Shown here piece by piece: positions 1-9,000 of a stretch of DNA of 64,000 nucleotides. This DNA is from Ignavibacteria bacterium RIFCSPLOWO2_12_FULL_56_21 (GTDB taxonomy: Bacteria > Bacteroidota > Ignavibacteria > UBA10030): assembly GCA_001802945.1 (NCBI GenBank), contig MHAK01000040.1, positions 1-64,000 of the forward strand. The letters are read 5' to 3'. A model generated the notes under the pieces. The model was not told where the DNA came from. It saw nothing but the letters and a program-made list of their open reading frames with translations, and ran no database searches. The position numbers and the translations under genes are program-made. The first letter of the stretch is position 1, and the number at the start of each line of letters is the position of its first letter.

Positions 1-1169
1 CTCGACTGGAGCCACCGGCGCACATCCGTCGTTCCGACGACCTTATCGAACGTATTCTGCCGTTCGGGGCGCGCCCGGTCGAAAATGCTCCAGTCCGGGA
101 ACAGCTTGAGCAACGCGTCCAGAATATGGACCTGAACGAGCGTCATGTCAACCTTGTTCCGGTCAATGACGTGGATCTGTACCCCTTCATACTGAATGCC
201 GGTCGTGTCAAAGTAGAACGGTTTGTACCACATTTGCCGGAAACGAATCCCTTCCAGGTTCTGTGCATTCAGGTAGGCCGCAAGTTCTCCGCCCCTGACC
301 CAGGGGGCGCCAATGAGCTCGAATGGAAGCGTGTAGCCCACGCCCTGGTTTGCCGTCCCCAATTCTCCCAATAAGCCCGTCAGCACATAGAAGATCGTCG
401 TGCTCGCGTGCGGTATGTGCGGCGAGGTCGGAACCCATTCCAGCCCCGTCTCATCCCACCACATCGACCGGTTCCATCCCTGCAGCGGCACGACGGTCAG
501 CTTGCACGTCCTTCCGCCATTGAGCCATCCCTCGCCGTTGATCATTTCTGCAAGTTCCCCGGCGGTCATGCCGTACACGTACGGAACGGGAAACGCACCC
601 ACGAACGACTTGAACTGCGGCTCCAGCATCGGACCGCCGACTTGGTTCCCGGTCAACGGGTCGGGTCGGTCGAGCACGACAAACTCCAGTCCGTTCTCCG
701 CCGCAGCTTCCATGGCCAATCCCATCGTCGAAATGTAGGTGTAGGAACGGACGCCGATGTCTTGAATGTCGTAGACCAGCACGTCGATTCCGGAGAGCAT
801 TTCCTTCGTCGGTTTGCGGGTCTTGCCGTAAAGACTGTAGACCGGCAATCCCGTAGCCTTGTCGACGTACGTATCAATATACTTCCCCGCTTCGGCGTCG
901 CCGCGAACGCCGTGTTCCGGACCATACAGCGCAGTCAATTGCACCCCCTCGGCGCGGAACAGGATGTCGATCGTCGATTGCAGGTCGGAGGTCAATCCTG
1001 TGGGATTTGTGATGAGCCCGACCCGTTTCCCGCGCAGAATATCGAACCCTCTTTCCCTGAGCACGTCGATGCCGGTTTTCGTAACGATCGGGGGGGACAT
1101 TGCGAAGGCAACGGTGGAGATCAACGCCAGCGCGCAGGCGAGCGGGACCAGAATTCCATGTCGGCGCAT
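1..1169 (-). CDS. DUF1343 family exo-beta-N-acetylmuramidase (NamZ-like), 3' end cut by window
   Basis: Secreted enzyme of the DUF1343 family, whose characterised members (NamZ) remove terminal MurNAc from peptidoglycan fragments. The reading frame runs from an ATG at 1169 to the window edge without a stop. It opens with a signal peptide (MRRHGILVPLACALALIS, ending near AFA), followed by family-typical blocks GFDILRGKRVGLITNPTG, ALYGPEHGVRGD, YDIQDIGVRSYTYISTM, LDRPDPLTG and FELIGAPW. About 389 codons are present and the last visible block, FDKVVGTTDVRRWL, is close to the expected C-terminus, so little is missing. Only one base separates it from the upstream gene, so the two are probably co-transcribed. 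The family assignment is from recognised motifs; the exact substrate is inferred. Confidence 0.87.
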   Translation of the reverse strand, partial: MRRHGILVPLACALALISTVAFAMSPPIVTKTGIDVLRERGFDILRGKRVGLITNPTGLTSDLQSTIDILFRAEGVQLTALYGPEHGVRGDAEAGKYIDTYVDKATGLPVYSLYGKTRKPTKEMLSGIDVLVYDIQDIGVRSYTYISTMGLAMEAAAENGLEFVVLDRPDPLTGNQVGGPMLEPQFKSFVGAFPVPYVYGMTAGELAEMINGEGWLNGGRTCKLTVVPLQGWNRSMWWDETGLEWVPTSPHIPHASTTIFYVLTGLLGELGTANQGVGYTLPFELIGAPWVRGGELAAYLNAQNLEGIRFRQMWYKPFYFDTTGIQYEGVQIHVIDRNKVDMTLVQVHILDALLKLFPDWSIFDRARPERQNTFDKVVGTTDVRRWLQS

Positions 1170-1170
1170 G

Positions 1171-1809
1171 TCAGGCCATTCCTTTCCGGGCCTGAACGGC
1201 CTCGAAGTGCACAATGATCAGCAGGCCGATCACGACGACCGCGATGATCCATCCGAGAATCGTCACCGGAGCATCGACAATGCACAACAGCACCAGCAGC
1301 ACAAGAGCAAGCCGTAAAGTGCGAATGAGGTTATCCATGTTGTCTGTGTTTTTGAGAGAACCGTGCGTTTCAATGGTGGAAGGTTGTTGCGATGTGAAGG
1401 GAAGCGGACGTCCATCCACCTCCCAATTCTTGACGCGGGCAAGGTCCTCGCACAATTCGAGCATCCGGCGAAGACTCTCTTGATCCATCGCCAGGTACGT
1501 ATCGACGAAGGTCCGCTTCACATCCTCCGGCGCTTCTTTGACGATCGTGCGAATCAATGTTGAGGTCTTTTCGAGGGACGCTTGGAATTCGGCGGAGAGC
1601 TTGTCGAATCCGTCGACGCCCGGACCGATGCGGCGCATGACTTCCTGCGTCTTCACGGCCGCTTTGGCGTGAAAGGCAGCATCGAGTAGCGGTTCACCGA
1701 GACCCCGTGAGCCGGCCAACTTGATCAGCATGCCGACATGTTCTGCGTGATGCAGTTTTCTGCCGGCGTGGTGCTCAAGGTCGGTCAGGAATTGGGACGC
1801 GTTGGCCAT
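1171..1809 (-). CDS. Hypothetical membrane protein with two C-terminal TM helices
   Basis: A 212-residue protein that I do not assign to a family. Residues 1-135 are soluble, mostly helical and charged, with His-rich stretches (LEHHAGRKLHHAEHVG). Residues about 165-202 form two closely spaced hydrophobic segments (LRLALVLLVLLCIV and ILGWIIAVVVIGLLIIVHF), giving a hairpin anchor with both ends probably on the same side. It lies one base upstream of the DUF1343 gene and shares its strand, which suggests an envelope role, but nothing more specific can be supported. Confidence 0.7.
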   Translation of the reverse strand: MANASQFLTDLEHHAGRKLHHAEHVGMLIKLAGSRGLGEPLLDAAFHAKAAVKTQEVMRRIGPGVDGFDKLSAEFQASLEKTSTLIRTIVKEAPEDVKRTFVDTYLAMDQESLRRMLELCEDLARVKNWEVDGRPLPFTSQQPSTIETHGSLKNTDNMDNLIRTLRLALVLLVLLCIVDAPVTILGWIIAVVVIGLLIIVHFEAVQARKGMA

Positions 1810-1941
1810 GGAAAAGCGATTGTAAGGTCGATGGTGAATATTCTACCGCCAGGAACGCAAAGGTCTCAGGTACATCTCGACACGCCAAGCGCGCCAAGAT
1901 AGATTGATTGCGATTCATCTTTTCGACGATGTCGCGCCGTT

Positions 1942-1983
1942 GCCTGCCCGCCGAAGTCTCGGTCGGCATATGGGCAGGCGGGC
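1942..1983. repeat. GC-rich hairpin, GCCTGCCC/GGGCAGGC family
   Basis: GCCTGCCC at 1942-1949 pairs with GGGCAGGC at 1972-1979; an alternative 7-bp stem GCCCGCC/GGCGGGC overlaps it (1946-1952 with 1977-1983). It sits in the 193-bp spacer between two minus-strand genes. Related hairpins with the same core words occur at about 40598 and 47141. No U-tract follows, so it is not a clear terminator. Confidence 0.65.
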
Positions 1984-2002
1984 GAGAAAACTCTTTACCT
2001 CG

Positions 2003-2587
2003 TCACTTCCGGAGCGCCCACTTCTTCATCATCTCTTTGAGTTCAGCTGTCCCGAGTTTGCTGTTCTCAAACTGCCCCGCCAGAGTCCGCTGTCTCACAA
2101 CTTCGAATAACGTCACCGCGCATGCAACGGAGACGTTCAGACTCTGTATCATGCCCATCATGGGAATCATGACGCATGCGTCGGCTTGCGATGCGGCCTC
2201 ATCCGACACACCCCGGTGTTCGTTGCCAAACACGAACGCCGACGGCGGTCGAAGGTCCAGGTCGTACAGCGACCGGGCGTTTGCGTCCAGCCTGGTCGCA
2301 TAAATGGTAAATCCTTCGGTCCGGAGCGCGGCATAACATTCTTCGATCGACCGGTGCTTGACCCGCTCCACCCATTTCCGGGCGCTTGCGGAGCTTTTCT
2401 TGCCGATGTCGGGGAACTTGCCCGTCGAATACACCAAATGCGCTTTGAGCGCTCCGGCCGCATCGCACGAACGGAACATGGCGCTCACGTTGTGCGGGTC
2501 GTGGATGTTCTCCATCACCACCGTCAGGTCCGGCTGTCTCCGACTGAGCACTTCTTCGATCCGCGCCATTCGCTTGTCCGTTCTCAC
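2003..2587 (-). CDS. trmH: SpoU/TrmH-family 2'-O-ribose RNA methyltransferase
   Basis: SAM-dependent SPOUT methyltransferase, probably modifying G18 of tRNA (TrmH type). The three SpoU motifs are visible: motif 1 NIHDPHNVSAMFRSCDA, motif 2 SAFVFGNEHRGVS, motif 3 MIPMMGMIQSLNVSVACAV. I place the start at GTG 2587: it overlaps the stop of the upstream transporter gene as GTGA and has GGAGAG about 8 nt before it, whereas the first ATG (2569) has no ribosome-binding site. This gives 194 residues. The open frame continues further upstream into the neighbouring gene, but that extension is antisense-like noise. The substrate (tRNA rather than rRNA) is inferred from overall similarity. Confidence 0.88.
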   Translation of the reverse strand: MRTDKRMARIEEVLSRRQPDLTVVMENIHDPHNVSAMFRSCDAAGALKAHLVYSTGKFPDIGKKSSASARKWVERVKHRSIEECYAALRTEGFTIYATRLDANARSLYDLDLRPPSAFVFGNEHRGVSDEAASQADACVMIPMMGMIQSLNVSVACAVTLFEVVRQRTLAGQFENSKLGTAELKEMMKKWALRK

Positions 2588-3522
2588 GCGTGCTCTCCGG
2601 GAGCAAACCTGGCCCACGACCTGGGATTCACTTGCAGAAGCACGACCGCAGCAAGAATGGCCGCCCCGCCTGCGACCTGTGTTGCGCTCAACTCTTCGCC
2701 GAGCACGAGCCATGCGGCGACGATGGCCACCACCGGCTCCAGCGTGCTGACGATGCCGACCGTCGACGCCTCCAGCATGCGCAAGCTGACCGTGAACGCC
2801 GTGTGGGGTATGAGAATGGAAACGACGGCGAACACCCAGAAAACGCCCCAATCCCGCGGAGTGTAATCTGCCGCAACGATGATCCACGGCGGATTGACAA
2901 ACTGCCAGAAAACGGCTGACAGACCAAACGCATACAGCAGCACCGTCCATTGGGAATACGTCTTCAGCAGGCGTTTGCTGACGATCATGAGCATTGCAAA
3001 GAACACCGCGGAGGCTGGTCCGGTGACCGCCGACCAGCCGGGAAGCCGGATGACATCCGCTTCACCGCGCACAGCAAAATAACAGCCGATCAGCGCGAGG
3101 ACGAGCGACGCCGATTTGATCCGGCTCCCTTGTTCTTCCCGGGCCACAAAGACCATGTACAGCGTGACGAGCACCGGCGCGGTGTATTGGACGAGGATGG
3201 CCGTCGCCACCGTGGCTGTGGCTACCGTATAATAGTATGTGAAATTCGTGAGGGCGATGCCGACGACGCCCACGATGAGGAAGAGCGGCAGGTCCTCTCG
3301 ACGGATGCGAAAGACCGTCCTGTCGCGAATGGCGAAGTACGCCGCCAGCAGCAGAAATGAAAGCGTCGACCGCATCTGCGTGATGATCAGCGTGTCGTAG
3401 TGACGGATGAACAGGAATTTTGCGAGGGCGGCTGAGCCCCCCCAGAACACGACGGCGAGCAGGATCAGCAGGTAGCCGGTCATCGCCGGCCGATGTTCAG
3501 TTGACGCTTCGACCGAAGTCAT
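2584..3522 (-). CDS. EamA/DMT-superfamily transporter
   Basis: Inner-membrane metabolite exporter of the drug/metabolite transporter superfamily. About ten hydrophobic helices are visible across 312 residues, in two EamA repeats (roughly residues 15-150 and 165-300); the second contains the typical STVGIVSTLEPVVAIVAAWL segment before the last helix pair. The cargo cannot be predicted. An ATG at 3522 overlaps the upstream gene by 26 bp; an internal ATG at 3483 (MTGYLLILL) would avoid the overlap and is an acceptable alternative start. Translationally coupled to the methyltransferase gene downstream. Confidence 0.87.
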   Translation of the reverse strand: MTSVEASTEHRPAMTGYLLILLAVVFWGGSAALAKFLFIRHYDTLIITQMRSTLSFLLLAAYFAIRDRTVFRIRREDLPLFLIVGVVGIALTNFTYYYTVATATVATAILVQYTAPVLVTLYMVFVAREEQGSRIKSASLVLALIGCYFAVRGEADVIRLPGWSAVTGPASAVFFAMLMIVSKRLLKTYSQWTVLLYAFGLSAVFWQFVNPPWIIVAADYTPRDWGVFWVFAVVSILIPHTAFTVSLRMLEASTVGIVSTLEPVVAIVAAWLVLGEELSATQVAGGAAILAAVVLLQVNPRSWARFAPGEHA

Positions 3523-4036
3523 CCGCCAAGCGCCGGTAGTGCTGACTTTGTTCGATGTCCCCGATCATCTCGTAGAGGTAGGCGATACGCTGGAGCAGCG
3601 GCTTCTTGTTCGTGACATGTGGAATTCCCGACCGGAGAAATTCCAGAAGCCCGTCGATGGGGGGAATATTCAGGTCGGGATCGAAGCAATCGGCAGAGTC
3701 AAGATACGGACTCACCTCTTCCGGCTTTGCCGTCGCTGCCTTGCGGTAATACTTCATTGCAAGCTCAAAGTTGTCGTATGACGAGTAAGTCACTTCAAAA
3801 ACGCTGGCCAGCCACATGAAGATGTCGTACGCGATGGCCGGAAATTCCCGGCCCAGTTTCTCGCCGAACAGGCACACTTCGTCCGGCGAGAGGGAATTGT
3901 TCCAGAACAGCAAACGATACAATTCAACATCCTGTATCCGCTGTTGAACCGCCTCCTCGAAAGCGTCGAAGATCCGGTTGAAATCGCTGGAAGAGGCAAA
4001 AATGTTGCGTATGTCGTCTGGTGTGAACCGCGGCAT
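3497..4036 (-). CDS. Hypothetical TPR-like helical protein
   Basis: A 179-residue soluble protein with no signal peptide or membrane segment. Its C-terminal half contains repeats with TPR character (FELAMKYYRKAATAKPEE and LLQRIAYLYEMIGDIEQSQHY), so it may be a protein-protein adaptor. I do not recognise a named family. It is the upstream partner of the EamA transporter gene, which it overlaps by 26 bp if that gene starts at its first ATG. Confidence 0.68.
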   Translation of the reverse strand: MPRFTPDDIRNIFASSSDFNRIFDAFEEAVQQRIQDVELYRLLFWNNSLSPDEVCLFGEKLGREFPAIAYDIFMWLASVFEVTYSSYDNFELAMKYYRKAATAKPEEVSPYLDSADCFDPDLNIPPIDGLLEFLRSGIPHVTNKKPLLQRIAYLYEMIGDIEQSQHYRRLADDFGRSVN

Positions 4037-4105
4037 GCGTACCGGGGTGGGACATTCTCGTCAACTTAGGGAGAGCCTTCTGAAAATGCAATGGCCCGGG
4101 AACAG

Positions 4106-4151
4106 AGCGGCCGGCGCGAAGAATCTCGGGTTGGTTCTCCGGCCGGCCGCT
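4106..4151. other. Strong inverted repeat downstream of gltA
   Basis: AGCGGCCGGC (4106-4115) and GCCGGCCGCT (4142-4151) form a 10-bp GC stem with a loop of about 26 nt, placed 23 bp after the citrate synthase stop on the minus strand. There is no convincing U-tract, so it may be a weak terminator or an mRNA 3'-end stabiliser. Confidence 0.5.
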
Positions 4152-4173
4152 TATGTTCAGTACGGGAGTGAGC

Positions 4174-5496
4174 TTACGCGGGCACATTCCTCCGCTGGGC
4201 TCCAAGATACATCTGTCGCGGGCGGGCGATCTTTTGCTCGGGACTCATGAGCATCTCTTCCCACTGCGCCAGCCAGCCGGACATCCTCGGTATGGCAAAC
4301 ATGACCGGGAACATGTCGACCGGGAACTTCATCGCCTGATAAATGAGGCCGGAATAAAAATCAACGTTTGGATACAGCTTCCGTTTGACAAAATACTCGT
4401 CCTCAAGTGCGATGCGCTCGAGTTCGAGTGCGATCTCGAGCTTCGGGTTCTTTTCCGTTTCCGCGAACACCTCGTCCGCCATGCGCTTGATGATCTTTGC
4501 GCGCGGGTCGTAGTTCTTGTAGACCCGGTGCCCGAATCCCATCAGCCGGCCCTTTCCTTCCTTGACGTCCCGTACGAATGCCGGAACGTTCGCTTTCGAC
4601 CCGATCTCGTCCAGCATCCGAAGGACCGCCTCGTTCGCCCCGCCGTGCAACGGACCGTAGAGCGCCGCCGCGGCCCCCGCGGCCGAGCAATACGGGTCCG
4701 ACTGCGAACTGCCGATAGAACGCATCGCATTGGTGCTGCAGTTCTGCTCGTGGTCGGCGTGGAGTATGAACAGCACTTCAAGCGCCCGCGCCAGTACCCG
4801 ATTCGGGCGGTATTTCGATTCCGCCACCCGAAACATCATGCTGAGAAAATTCTCCGCATAGGTAAGATCGTTGTCGGGGTACACATACGGCATTCCGAGA
4901 CTATGCCGGTATGCGAATGCGGCGATTGTCGGAACCTTCCCGATAAGTCGCCAGACCTGTTTTTGGCGGGTATCTGCGTCGAGAACATTCTTTGCTTCCG
5001 GATAGAACGTCGACAGCGCCGCAAGGGTGCTTACGAAGATCCCCATGGGATGGGCGTCATAACGGAATCCATCCATGAGTCTCTTCACGTTCTCATGGAC
5101 AAAGGTGTGCATCCGCACGTGCTCCGTCCACTCATGGAGTTGTGTCACCGTCGGAAGCTCGCCGTACAGTATGAGATAGGCCACCTGCAAATACGAGCAC
5201 TTTTCCGCCAGTTGGTCGATGGGATAGCCGCGATACAGAAGGATCCCTTTTTCGCCGTCGATGAACGTGATCTTGCTCCGGCAGGACGCGGTGTTCATGA
5301 ACGCCGGGTCATATGTCATCAGGCCAAAATCCTCGGGTCCCGTCTTGATCTGCCTGAGGTCGATGGCTTTCACGGTTCCGTGTTCAATTGGAATTTCGTA
5401 ACTCTTCCCCGTTCTCGAGTCCGTGATCTTCAATGTTTCGAGCGCCGCCCCTGCTGGAACTTCGGCCGAGGGCTTTTCAGCGATTGTAGTCGGCAT
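4174..5496 (-). CDS. gltA: Citrate synthase
   Basis: Condenses acetyl-CoA and oxaloacetate to citrate in the TCA cycle. The 440-residue length fits the type II (GltA) form. Signature blocks are visible: ILHADHEQNCSTNAMR (oxaloacetate-binding His), YGPLHGGANEAVLRM (active-site His), MGFGHRVYKNYDPRA (second substrate His), and NVDFYSGLIYQAM (catalytic Asp). The N-terminal small beta domain with SRTGKSYEIPIEHGTVKA is also GltA-like. AAGGAG lies 6 nt before the ATG. It is single-gene in appearance, with 570 bp of non-coding sequence upstream. Confidence 0.97.
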   Translation of the reverse strand: MPTTIAEKPSAEVPAGAALETLKITDSRTGKSYEIPIEHGTVKAIDLRQIKTGPEDFGLMTYDPAFMNTASCRSKITFIDGEKGILLYRGYPIDQLAEKCSYLQVAYLILYGELPTVTQLHEWTEHVRMHTFVHENVKRLMDGFRYDAHPMGIFVSTLAALSTFYPEAKNVLDADTRQKQVWRLIGKVPTIAAFAYRHSLGMPYVYPDNDLTYAENFLSMMFRVAESKYRPNRVLARALEVLFILHADHEQNCSTNAMRSIGSSQSDPYCSAAGAAAALYGPLHGGANEAVLRMLDEIGSKANVPAFVRDVKEGKGRLMGFGHRVYKNYDPRAKIIKRMADEVFAETEKNPKLEIALELERIALEDEYFVKRKLYPNVDFYSGLIYQAMKFPVDMFPVMFAIPRMSGWLAQWEEMLMSPEQKIARPRQMYLGAQRRNVPA

Positions 5497-6066
5497 GTCG
5501 ATCTCCTTCGTTGCTGAGAGCGTTGCGTAGTGCTGTCATGGTGCGTCACAAGCCTCGTGTTCTTGGCGGTTGTACCCTTCCCGACACAAGGCTTGTTCGA
5601 CGCTGTTTGCATCAGTGAAGCATCGGAGGACAAACGGCGTGCCAGATTGACACGAGGGAAAAATCCTACAGCGTGGCTGTCTTGATTCGCATTGAAGGAG
5701 GAATTCGCGACTCTACGAATTGATGCGGTGACTGCAAGGAAGTTTCCACAATTTCGGGAACTTCTACTTCCTGAGTCTCAGAAACGGAAATCTCGGAACA
5801 CTCAAAGGCGCTTGAAATTCGATGCGCGTTTTTGAAGGATTTTGGCCCACGAAGGGTCACTGAGGCGAGAAAGAGCCGGGACACTAAGGTGAGGTGAATA
5901 TTCTTTCTTGCTCCGCCCTTCTCGGCGCGGGGTAGAAGATTTGTTCACGAATGATCACGAATGCCGTGTGTAGCTTGGTCACGAATGGACACAAAGAAAC
6001 CATTTCAATTCTATCATTCGTGTTTATTCGTGTACCATTCGTGCGTATTCGTGGATGATCTTTTTT
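5497..6066. other. Intergenic region upstream of gltA
   Basis: 570 bp without a credible gene. It holds the upstream region of gltA (right after 5496) and, at its far end, an array of CACGAATG/CATTCGTG words. A short minus-strand open frame at 5666-5884 has no RBS, no recognisable domain and poor composition, and I do not call it. Confidence 0.6.
5946..6053. repeat. Inverted array of CACGAATG / ATTCGTG words
   Basis: CACGAATG occurs at 5946, 5956 and 5980; its complement CATTCGTG or TATTCGTG occurs at 6015, 6025, 6036 and 6046. Spacing within each half is 10-11 bp, about one helical turn, and the two halves are mutually complementary, so the region can fold into a long imperfect hairpin. It lies directly downstream of the T9SS phospholipase gene (which ends at 6067 on the minus strand). 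Confidence 0.75.
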
Positions 6067-9000
6067 TTATTTCACCAGCACCGCCTTGCTCATTATCCTC
6101 TGATCTCCCGCCTGCATCACCACCACATACATTCCACTTGCTGAGCGACTGGCGTCCCACACCGCTCTGAATGTCCCGGGCTCGAACCGCCCGTCGGCAA
6201 GCGTCGCCACTTCGCGGCCGAGCACATCATATACGATCACCCGAACATGAGAGGCAACCGGCACAGAAAATTCTACCGATGTCGCCGGGTTGAATGGATT
6301 CGGATACGGACTCGACAATGTGTATGACGACGGAATGCTTTCCTTCAACCGTTCAACTCCAAGCACGGCCCCCGCTCCCCCCGATTCCGCATACCGTTTG
6401 GAGAATTCCTCCACGAATTGTCGGGCGAGCGAGCCCGAATGAATGATCACCGTATTCTCATCGTTGTCTCCGTCCGCAGAGCTCGACCAGTTATGGCTTC
6501 CCGTGATGACCATCGGATCGCTTTCGTCATGGAACGGGTCGACTATTCCGTATTTGTGGTGGAATTGGCCAAGCACGACTCCGTGGCCGGCCGAAAGGAC
6601 ATCAATCCCCGCTCCCTGTAGGATCGAAAAGTCTGAGCCGGAATCGTTCGTGTTGTCGACTATGCCTCTGACAATGACCCCGGCGTTTTTCCGTGCAATG
6701 AGTTCTGCTGCGATCTCGTCGCGCGTGAAGGTCAACAGGCCGAAGAACAAGTTGTAGTTCGCGGTTGCCGCGGATCGCGTGATGTTCGCCGATGTCCGGT
6801 CCGAAGGACTGAAATACACCTCGACCTTCGTGCCTCCCACCATTGTCCAATGCGGCGTGTCGTTACGTTTCGTCGGACCAAACCTGGCAGCGCCGGCATT
6901 CGGCGTGTCCGTAAAGCTCCCGAACATCTCCTCGAATTCTTTCGTGTACATTGCCGCGAGCGACTGATCCTGAACGAAAACTGCATTCTGTCCGTCGCGA
7001 TACGTCCCTTCGTCCGTCATATTCCACGAACCGGTGACGACCCAATCGTCCGCCGCATTCAGCGTGTCGCGCCCGTCGAAGACCCAGAACTTGTTGTGCA
7101 TACCCGACCCGGTGGAAACGACCGTGCGTTTCAGCACGGGAATGCCTGCCGACATAAGTGCATTCACTTCCGGGGTTGTGGTACGGTCGTGGAAGACCAT
7201 TCGCACTTTGACGCCGCGGTTCTTCGCCGCGATCAGCGAATCTGCAACACGACCGACGATGTCCGGGGCCGAGGCATTGAAATCGCCGAACGAGTAGAGG
7301 GCCATGTCGATCGACTTCGTGGCGGCCGCGATCCGTTCGAGGATCTTTCCGCCAAGGTCGACATTCCCCTGTGCCCGTTCCGCCAGTCCCATCGTCGTGT
7401 CGACTGAATAATTGAAGTAAACTGAAATCTGACCGGAACTTCCCGACGATGTCGTCACGGCGTACCCCTTCCCCGCATCGCTTACGCCGGAAGAGTTCGA
7501 TGAAACTGACTGATAGGCGTAGATCCGTCCTGGACGGAGTCCCGTGACCGTCATCGAGTGTTCCGTGACCTCCGCGGTCGTTTCCAGAGAATCCGTGAAG
7601 TTCTCTCCTGGACCGAACAGCAGCTTCGTTGTCCCGGCCGTCACAGTGTTCCAACGGATGCGGAAACCGTCGTCAAATAGAGTGTCCACGACGGGTGTTC
7701 CCGAGATCTGGGGACCGGGTAGACCGATGAGGTCGCCGGTTGAACGCGGGGTAAGCTGATACGTCGACTGAAACTGCCCGAGCACGCCGACAGCGTCGAT
7801 AGCCCCTGCAGGAATTACCGTCCCGATCACAGGCGACAAATTGGGGATTCGCACATCAAGCGAGCTGGTTCCATTCGTAAGATGATATGTCGTGTTGCCC
7901 GCAAACGATCCCGATTCCATAAAACGGACCGCATGGAATTTCACAAGCATGCCCTCGAAGGCTTCCGATGCCTGTGTCACACCAAGCACTCTCGGCTCGG
8001 GGAGCGGATGTCCGCTTCCAAATGTCCACAGAGTATCGATGTTCACAATCTCGGCAAGATTGTTGAACGAGCCCATCGCGCCGTAGACCTGCACAGAATC
8101 CCCAATCTGCAAAGCGTTCGTGGCCGTGCTAAACAGGGCAATCCCGCCGGTGGCATCCTGTATGAAGATCGTGTTGGTGGTTGCGTTCGTCTGATTGAAA
8201 GTCACGATCGCGCGAACGCGCACGGGCGTGCCGGCCGAGTAATTCCTGGCAACGGCTATGTCCGTCCAGTCTTGTCCGGGAACCGGATCGTTCACGCCGA
8301 TATCTGCATAGCTTCGCGGCATCAGCCGATATGTGCCCAGGAAATCGTTGACGATACCGACGATGTTCACCGAATCGGTCGGGATCGGTGCATTGGGAAT
8401 GTTCGTGTTGCGGTCGACGCGCATCTCAAATACCCCGGATGCATCGCCGGCAACATACGTGCTGTCGGCTGTGTTCGGTCCGAACGACCCGAGTGCATTG
8501 ATCTTGGCCTTGTTGATGCGGACGAGCCTTGCCTCGTCGGCTTCCGTGAGTCCTTCTGACGTTATGAGCAACGGCGCCGGCGGAGCGTTCCCCGTACTGA
8601 TCAACAGCGAATCGGTCAGAGGGTCGATCTCCAGAAGGCCGTTGAAACTCTTGAGGGATCCCGCTACTTCCCAATCATCTCCCGGTTTCGCCCTGGTGCT
8701 GAAAGTCGTGTTAAAGACCGCGATCCCGGCTGTCGAATCCTGAATGTATGCGGGTGAGGCAAATTCGGCGCCGACGGTTACTCGACCTCTAACACGTACG
8801 GTATTTCCCTCACCGAGCGATCTCGCTGTTGCAATGGAAATGACACCGTAAGAATATTGCCGATTCTGAGCCGCCATGATGTTGCCCGCGGTGTCCTTCA
8901 CCGCCGAAACGTCGATCGAATACACTCCGTTGGCCATCACTGTCGTCGTCAGGACAACGCGAGACTGGTTCGCCTGCTGTCGTTGGGCAGAAATCACTGA

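Noticed and set aside
408-1217. 269-codon plus-strand open frame
   Set aside because: Antisense to the DUF1343 gene, which has a signal peptide and family motifs.
4153-5517. 454-codon plus-strand open frame
   Set aside because: Exactly antisense to citrate synthase; arginine/histidine-rich composition and no motif.
5666-5884. 72-codon minus-strand open frame in the gltA spacer
   Set aside because: No RBS, no domain, unlikely composition.
5946-6053. Possible CRISPR array
   Set aside because: Units are 8 bp with 2-3 bp gaps and in both orientations; no 25-40 bp repeats with unique spacers and no cas genes anywhere in the window.
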